Shown here piece after piece: positions 60,702 to 64,000 of a stretch of DNA of 64,000 nucleotides. The notes below the pieces were generated by a model, which did not search any database, had not been told where the DNA came from, and was given only the letters and a program-made list of their open reading frames with translations. A program made the position numbers and the translations under genes. The first letter of the stretch is position 1. The number at the start of each line of letters is the position of its first letter. The stretch lies in NCBI GenBank assembly GCA_965203985.1, contig CBDBDS010000013.1, positions 806,001 to 870,000 of the forward strand. Reading direction: 5' to 3'. The stretch is from Bin87 sp965203985. Its GTDB lineage: Bacteria; Chloroflexota; Dehalococcoidia; Lucifugimonadales; UBA3495.

Positions 60702-61454
60702 TTACTTGGCGGTGTAGCCGCCGTCGATGACCAGTTCGCTGCCGGTCATGAAGGACGACTCGTCGGAGGCCAGGAACAGCGCGCCGTAGGAGATGTCGTC
60801 GGTGGTGCCCACGCGGCCCAGGGGGATGTTGTCGATGCGGGCCTGGATCTCCTCGGCGGTCTGGTCGCCCATGCCTTCGCGGCGCATGTCGGTGTCGACG
60901 CTGCCCGGGTGGATGGAGTTGGCGCGGATGTTCTCGGAGGCGTACTGGATGGCCGTGGATTTGGTGAAGAGGCGGACGGCGCCCTTGGTGGCGATGTAGG
61001 CGGGCGGGCCGATGGAAACCAGGCCGCTGATGGAGGAGATGTTGATGATGCTGCCGCCGCCGGCGCGACGCATGGCGGGTATGACCGCCTTGGTGCCGAG
61101 AAACACACCTTTGGCGTTGATATCCATGATGTTGTCCCAGTCGTCGGACGTGGTCTCCTCGATGTCTTTGCGGAGGACGATGGCGGCGTTGTTGACGAGG
61201 ACGTCGACCTTGCCGAACTGCTGCTCGGCGGTTTCGATGGCGCGCTGCCAGTCGTCCTCGCTGGTGACGTCGAGGTGGAGGTAGACAGCCTCGCCGCCGA
61301 GTTCGCGGATCTCCGCCTCGACCTGCATACCCAGCTCGTCGCGGATATCCCCGATGACGACGCGGGCGCCCTCCTGGGCGAACATTCTGGCCTCGGTGGC
61401 GCCCTGACCGCGGGCGCCGCCGGTGATGATAGCAACCTTGCCTTCGAGCCTCAT
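60702..61454 (-). CDS. Short-chain dehydrogenase/reductase
   Basis: 250 residues. The NAD site is AIITGGARGQGATEARMF and the catalytic Ser, Tyr, Lys lie in ISSISGLVSIGPPAYIATK. The C-terminal DESSFMTGSELVIDGGY is typical of the classical FabG-like SDR family. The substrate is unknown. The ATG has CAGGAGGCTACACC upstream and overlaps the stop of the membrane protein upstream (ATGA). Confidence 0.92.
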   Translation of the reverse strand: MRLEGKVAIITGGARGQGATEARMFAQEGARVVIGDIRDELGMQVEAEIRELGGEAVYLHLDVTSEDDWQRAIETAEQQFGKVDVLVNNAAIVLRKDIEETTSDDWDNIMDINAKGVFLGTKAVIPAMRRAGGGSIINISSISGLVSIGPPAYIATKGAVRLFTKSTAIQYASENIRANSIHPGSVDTDMRREGMGDQTAEEIQARIDNIPLGRVGTTDDISYGALFLASDESSFMTGSELVIDGGYTAK

Positions 61455-61765
61455 GGTGTAGCCTCCTGATTTTCCTGTTCGATGCGGGCGAGCGCTACTT
61501 CATCGTGTCGGTACAACATCCAGAATACGATTCCGGTATTGAAACAGATAGCTGCGGCAATGGACAATACATAAATGGCCAGCTCGATCAGGGCTTGTTT
61601 GGCGGCGTTTTGCGACGCCGTGTCACCAATCAAGTCAATAAGTTGGCCGAATAAAAAGGTGAAAAACAGAGATAGGATTGCCAACCCAACTCCGGTCCAA
61701 AGCCTCGCATACCCTAAGTTTCTCTCGTAAGACCGCTTTCGCCTAGCGTAGTCAGGACAGCTCAT
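61451..61765 (-). CDS. Small membrane protein with two helices
   Basis: 104 residues with helices LWTGVGLAILSLFFTFLFG and ALIELAIYVLSIAAAICFNTG. No family recognised. It overlaps the next gene by 14 bases at its start and the SDR ATG at its stop. Confidence 0.55.
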   Translation of the reverse strand: MSCPDYARRKRSYERNLGYARLWTGVGLAILSLFFTFLFGQLIDLIGDTASQNAAKQALIELAIYVLSIAAAICFNTGIVFWMLYRHDEVALARIEQENQEATP

Positions 61766-61964
61766 TGTTGCCTATCCTCAACGTTGCATAAGTGAAAGCC
61801 GGGAATACCATTGCCGTTCCCAGGACAAGGGCGGCCACGACGACCGCTGCCGGCGACCATTGACCCGCTTGGACTCTGTCCAGAGCGAAGTCCCACACCA
61901 GCCATGTGAGTATAAGCAACAGGGCGCTGCCAGTTGCCAGGACTAGTTTTCTACGTCCACTCAT
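61752..61964 (-). CDS. Small membrane protein
   Basis: 70 residues from the ATG at 61964 (AGGTGA upstream); a longer frame to 62021 is less likely. Helices LVLATGSALLLILTWLVWDF and PAAVVVAALVLGTAMVFPAF. No family recognised. Confidence 0.55.
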   Translation of the reverse strand: MSGRRKLVLATGSALLLILTWLVWDFALDRVQAGQWSPAAVVVAALVLGTAMVFPAFTYATLRIGNNELS

Positions 61965-62032
61965 AGTGTCACCTCGAACTTGCAACGGTCGCAAGCTCAT
62001 ACATTTGATACAGCGTAGCACATATCCCCCAC

Positions 62033-62968
62033 CTACGCCGATTCATCAATCGCGCGCTCGGCGAACTCGGGGCGCACAATGCTTTCGTAGGGATGGGGGT
62101 CGCGGACGAGGCCGCCGGAGATGAGGGCATCGCGCATGCGGTCGAAGCCGTGGCGGGTTATGTTGGGATCGGTGGCCCATACGCCGGCGTCCTTGTAGCG
62201 CTGGACGCCTTCGGCGAGGGTGTCGCGGTCGTACTCGGGGAACACCGGAGCGATGCGGTCGGCGACGGCTTCGGCGGGGCTTTCGGCGACCCAACGCTGG
62301 GCGCGGGCGTAGCCGCTGACGAAGCGCTGCGCGGTCTCGGGGTTTTCGTTTAGCCAAGCCGGCGTGACCGCGAAGCTGCTGTAGCAGACGAAACCGCTCT
62401 CGTTGCCCAGGGTGGCCGCGATGTGGCCGGAGCCTTCCCGCACCAACTGGACGGCGAAGGGGTTGGGAACCTGGAGGTAATCGGCGTCACCATTGCGGAA
62501 GCGGCCCAGCATCTCCTCGGCTGACAGCCCGCCCATCAGGTTCACGCTGGAAGGGTCAACGCCGTGCCAGCGCATGGCGGCCTGGAGGGTGGTGTACGGC
62601 ACCGGAGTGAAGCCGACCGGGATGAGAGTGGAACCGGCCAACTCGGCCCAGCGCCAGCCGTCGGTGGGCCGGTTTGACAGCAGGAAGAATCCGTCGCGCT
62701 GATTGATCTCGGCGATGTGCAACGGCGGGTCGGCGCTGCCGGCGTCGAGGTCCATGAAACTGCGGCTGATGCCGCTCTGGGTGATGTCGATATCGCCGGC
62801 CTTGAGCAGGTCGGTGCTGGTCTGGCCCACTGGTATGTGAGCGAAATCGACATCGAGACCCTGTTCTTCCAGGAATCCCCCTTCTACAGCAACATATATC
62901 GTTGTGTAGAACATGTTGCGGAACGCTACGCGTAGCCGGATCGGGTTGCCGCTGGTTTGCTGACTCAT
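62033..62968 (-). CDS. THI5/NMT1-like substrate-binding protein without signal peptide
   Basis: 311 residues, ATG at 62968 with CAGGAGAATGCA upstream. Periplasmic-binding-like segments are LRVAFRNMFYTTIYVAVEGG, FLEEQGLDVDFAHIP, LLKAGDIDITQSG and DADYLQVPNPFAVQLV. The N-terminus is polar and no signal peptide or lipobox is visible, unlike typical ABC binding proteins. It could be a cytoplasmic enzyme-like THI5 homolog. Its start is 26 bases from the ABC exporter stop. Confidence 0.8.
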   Translation of the reverse strand: MSQQTSGNPIRLRVAFRNMFYTTIYVAVEGGFLEEQGLDVDFAHIPVGQTSTDLLKAGDIDITQSGISRSFMDLDAGSADPPLHIAEINQRDGFFLLSNRPTDGWRWAELAGSTLIPVGFTPVPYTTLQAAMRWHGVDPSSVNLMGGLSAEEMLGRFRNGDADYLQVPNPFAVQLVREGSGHIAATLGNESGFVCYSSFAVTPAWLNENPETAQRFVSGYARAQRWVAESPAEAVADRIAPVFPEYDRDTLAEGVQRYKDAGVWATDPNITRHGFDRMRDALISGGLVRDPHPYESIVRPEFAERAIDESA

Positions 62969-62994
62969 TGCATTCTCCTGGTTTGGTTGTCTGC

Positions 62995-64000
62995 TCACGC
63001 CGGCACTGGCAGGCGCAAGCCGCCGCCGGCCATTACGGCCACGCCGTCCTCGCTGGTGTATTCGACGCGGCCGCCCTCGAACTGCTCGTCGTAAAGCTGG
63101 GCGTACAGGCCGCCCAGAGCCAACAACTCGAAATGCGTGCCCTGCTCCACGATGCGGCCTCGGTCGACGACGAAAATGACGTCGGCGGACATGATGGTGG
63201 AGAGTCGGTGAGCGATGGCGATGGTGGTGCGGCCCTGCATCAGCGGTTCCAGGGCGGCCTGCACGTAGCGCTCGCTGGTGGTGTCCAGGGACGAGGTGGC
63301 CTCGTCGAGGATGAGCAGGCGCGGATCGTGCAGGATGACGCGGGCGATGGACAGACGCTGCCGCTCGCCGCCGGAGAGCCGGTAGCCGCGCTCGCCAACG
63401 ACGGTGTCGTAGCCGTCGGGGAACTCCATGACGCGGTCGTGGATGTAGGCCGCTTTGGCGGCCTCGTGCAATTCCCGCTCTGTGGCGTCGGGGTTGCCGT
63501 AGAGCAGGTTCTCGCGGATGGAGGCGTGGAACAGGTAGCTATCCTGGGAGACGTAGCCGACGATGCGGGCCAGGCTCTCCAGCCGGATCTGCCGCACGTC
63601 GATCCCGTCGATGATGACCGTGCCCGAGGTGGAGTCGTACAGGCGGGGTATCAGGTACGAGATGGTAGTCTTGCCCGCGCCGCTGGGGCCAACCAGGGCC
63701 GCCAACTGGCCGGGTTTCACGTCCAGGTCCACGCCGTCCAGGGCCCAGAACACCTGCCCGTCGTCCTCGATGTTGTAGGCGTCAGCCAGCAGGGTGGCCG
63801 GATGGTAGTTCATGCGCACGTCGCGCAAAGCCACCGCGCCGGCGACACTCTCGATGGGCAAGTCCACCGCGTCCGGCGCATCGACGATGTCGGGCCGGAT
63901 GTCCAGGTAGCCGAAGATGCGCTCGAAGAGGGCGAGGGAGGACTGCAGTTCCACGGAGGTGCGCAGCAGGGTGCTGATGGGGAAGTACAGGCGGGTCTGG
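62995..64000 (-). CDS. ABC exporter, C-terminal part with nucleotide-binding domain (start beyond window)
   Basis: The frame enters at 64000 with part of the transmembrane domain (RLYFPISTLLRTSVELQSSL) and continues into an exporter-type NBD. This has Walker A VGPSGAGKTTISYLIPRLYD, Q-loop GYVSQDSYLF, signature LSGGERQRLSIAR, Walker B LLILDEATSSLD and the switch AIAHRLSTI. The C-terminal extension (VEYTSEDGVAVMAGGG) is short. It is a multidrug/lipid-type homodimeric or heterodimeric exporter half; the N-terminus and substrate cannot be seen. Confidence 0.9.
   Translation of the reverse strand, partial: QTRLYFPISTLLRTSVELQSSLALFERIFGYLDIRPDIVDAPDAVDLPIESVAGAVALRDVRMNYHPATLLADAYNIEDDGQVFWALDGVDLDVKPGQLAALVGPSGAGKTTISYLIPRLYDSTSGTVIIDGIDVRQIRLESLARIVGYVSQDSYLFHASIRENLLYGNPDATERELHEAAKAAYIHDRVMEFPDGYDTVVGERGYRLSGGERQRLSIARVILHDPRLLILDEATSSLDTTSERYVQAALEPLMQGRTTIAIAHRLSTIMSADVIFVVDRGRIVEQGTHFELLALGGLYAQLYDEQFEGGRVEYTSEDGVAVMAGGGLRLPVPA

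Overview
The window is about 64 kb of GC-rich bacterial chromosome. The gene content points to a Chloroflexota relative of the SAR202/Dehalococcoidia type. Signs are F420-type LLM oxidoreductases, a Ni superoxide dismutase, RraA-like and cyclase-family enzymes, Uma2 proteins, carboxymuconolactone-decarboxylase paralogs, and a substrate-binding lipoprotein with a Val/Glu/Thr-repeat linker. The taxonomic call is inference. I saw no rRNA, tRNA, CRISPR array, phage or complete insertion sequence.

Layout. 1-1.4 kb: the end of rimM, khpA and rpsP on the minus strand. Upstream lies a structured leader with two good sigma70-type promoters and a 23-codon ORF behind a near-perfect Shine-Dalgarno. 1.4-3.8 kb: fmt, a zinc-ribbon micro-protein and a cyclase. 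4.1-15.5 kb: a tetrapyrrole cluster with a BldC/MerR-like regulator, an AhbA-AhbB-type siroheme decarboxylase fusion, precorrin-2 dehydrogenase, hemA, hemC, a cobA-hemD fusion, a Nudix protein, hemB, a cupin and hemL. A two-gene HEPN cassette and a HicB remnant are embedded in it. Together these genes would take glutamyl-tRNA to siroheme and on to didecarboxysiroheme, the first part of the siroheme-dependent heme route. AhbC and AhbD are not in the window. 15.7-24.5 kb: recQ, sodN, a frameshifted aspartic-protease-like gene with an internally duplicated partner, a zinc alcohol dehydrogenase, ilvD, enoyl-CoA hydratase and pcm. 24.5-28.2 kb: a VOC protein, then aroK and aroB separated by a fic gene. 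28.2-30.1 kb: a broken membrane-protein gene and a TauE/SafE permease. 30.4-35.9 kb: tgt and a glycine-betaine-type ABC transporter (proV, proW, proX). 36-43.5 kb: RraA, a CMD-family protein, an NHL/DUF1800 pair, small membrane proteins, a B12-binding/radical-SAM-fold protein without the Fe-S cysteines, and an AI-2E family permease. 43.6-49.8 kb: a TlpA-like lipoprotein, two LLM oxidoreductases, a second CMD protein, a Uma2 protein and a PD-(D/E)XK-like protein. 49.8-58.4 kb: a TldD/TldE pair, VapBC, an amidase with its small partner, and two tandem receptor-family ligand-binding lipoproteins. 58.4-64 kb (minus): amidohydrolase, a GIY-YIG nuclease with a zinc ribbon and a C-terminal membrane helix, SDR, small membrane proteins, a THI5-like binding protein and the end of an ABC exporter.

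Two genome-wide patterns stand out. First, five copies of a roughly 92-112 bp terminally inverted repeat sit just downstream of stop codons and bracket two gene modules; smaller REP-like palindromes are scattered as well. Second, five genes between 18.5 and 32 kb (tgt, proV, TauE, a membrane protein and an aspartic-protease homolog) are each broken by an apparent +1 insertion, mostly in homopolymers. This looks more like sequence error than decay, and it affects how those genes should be read.
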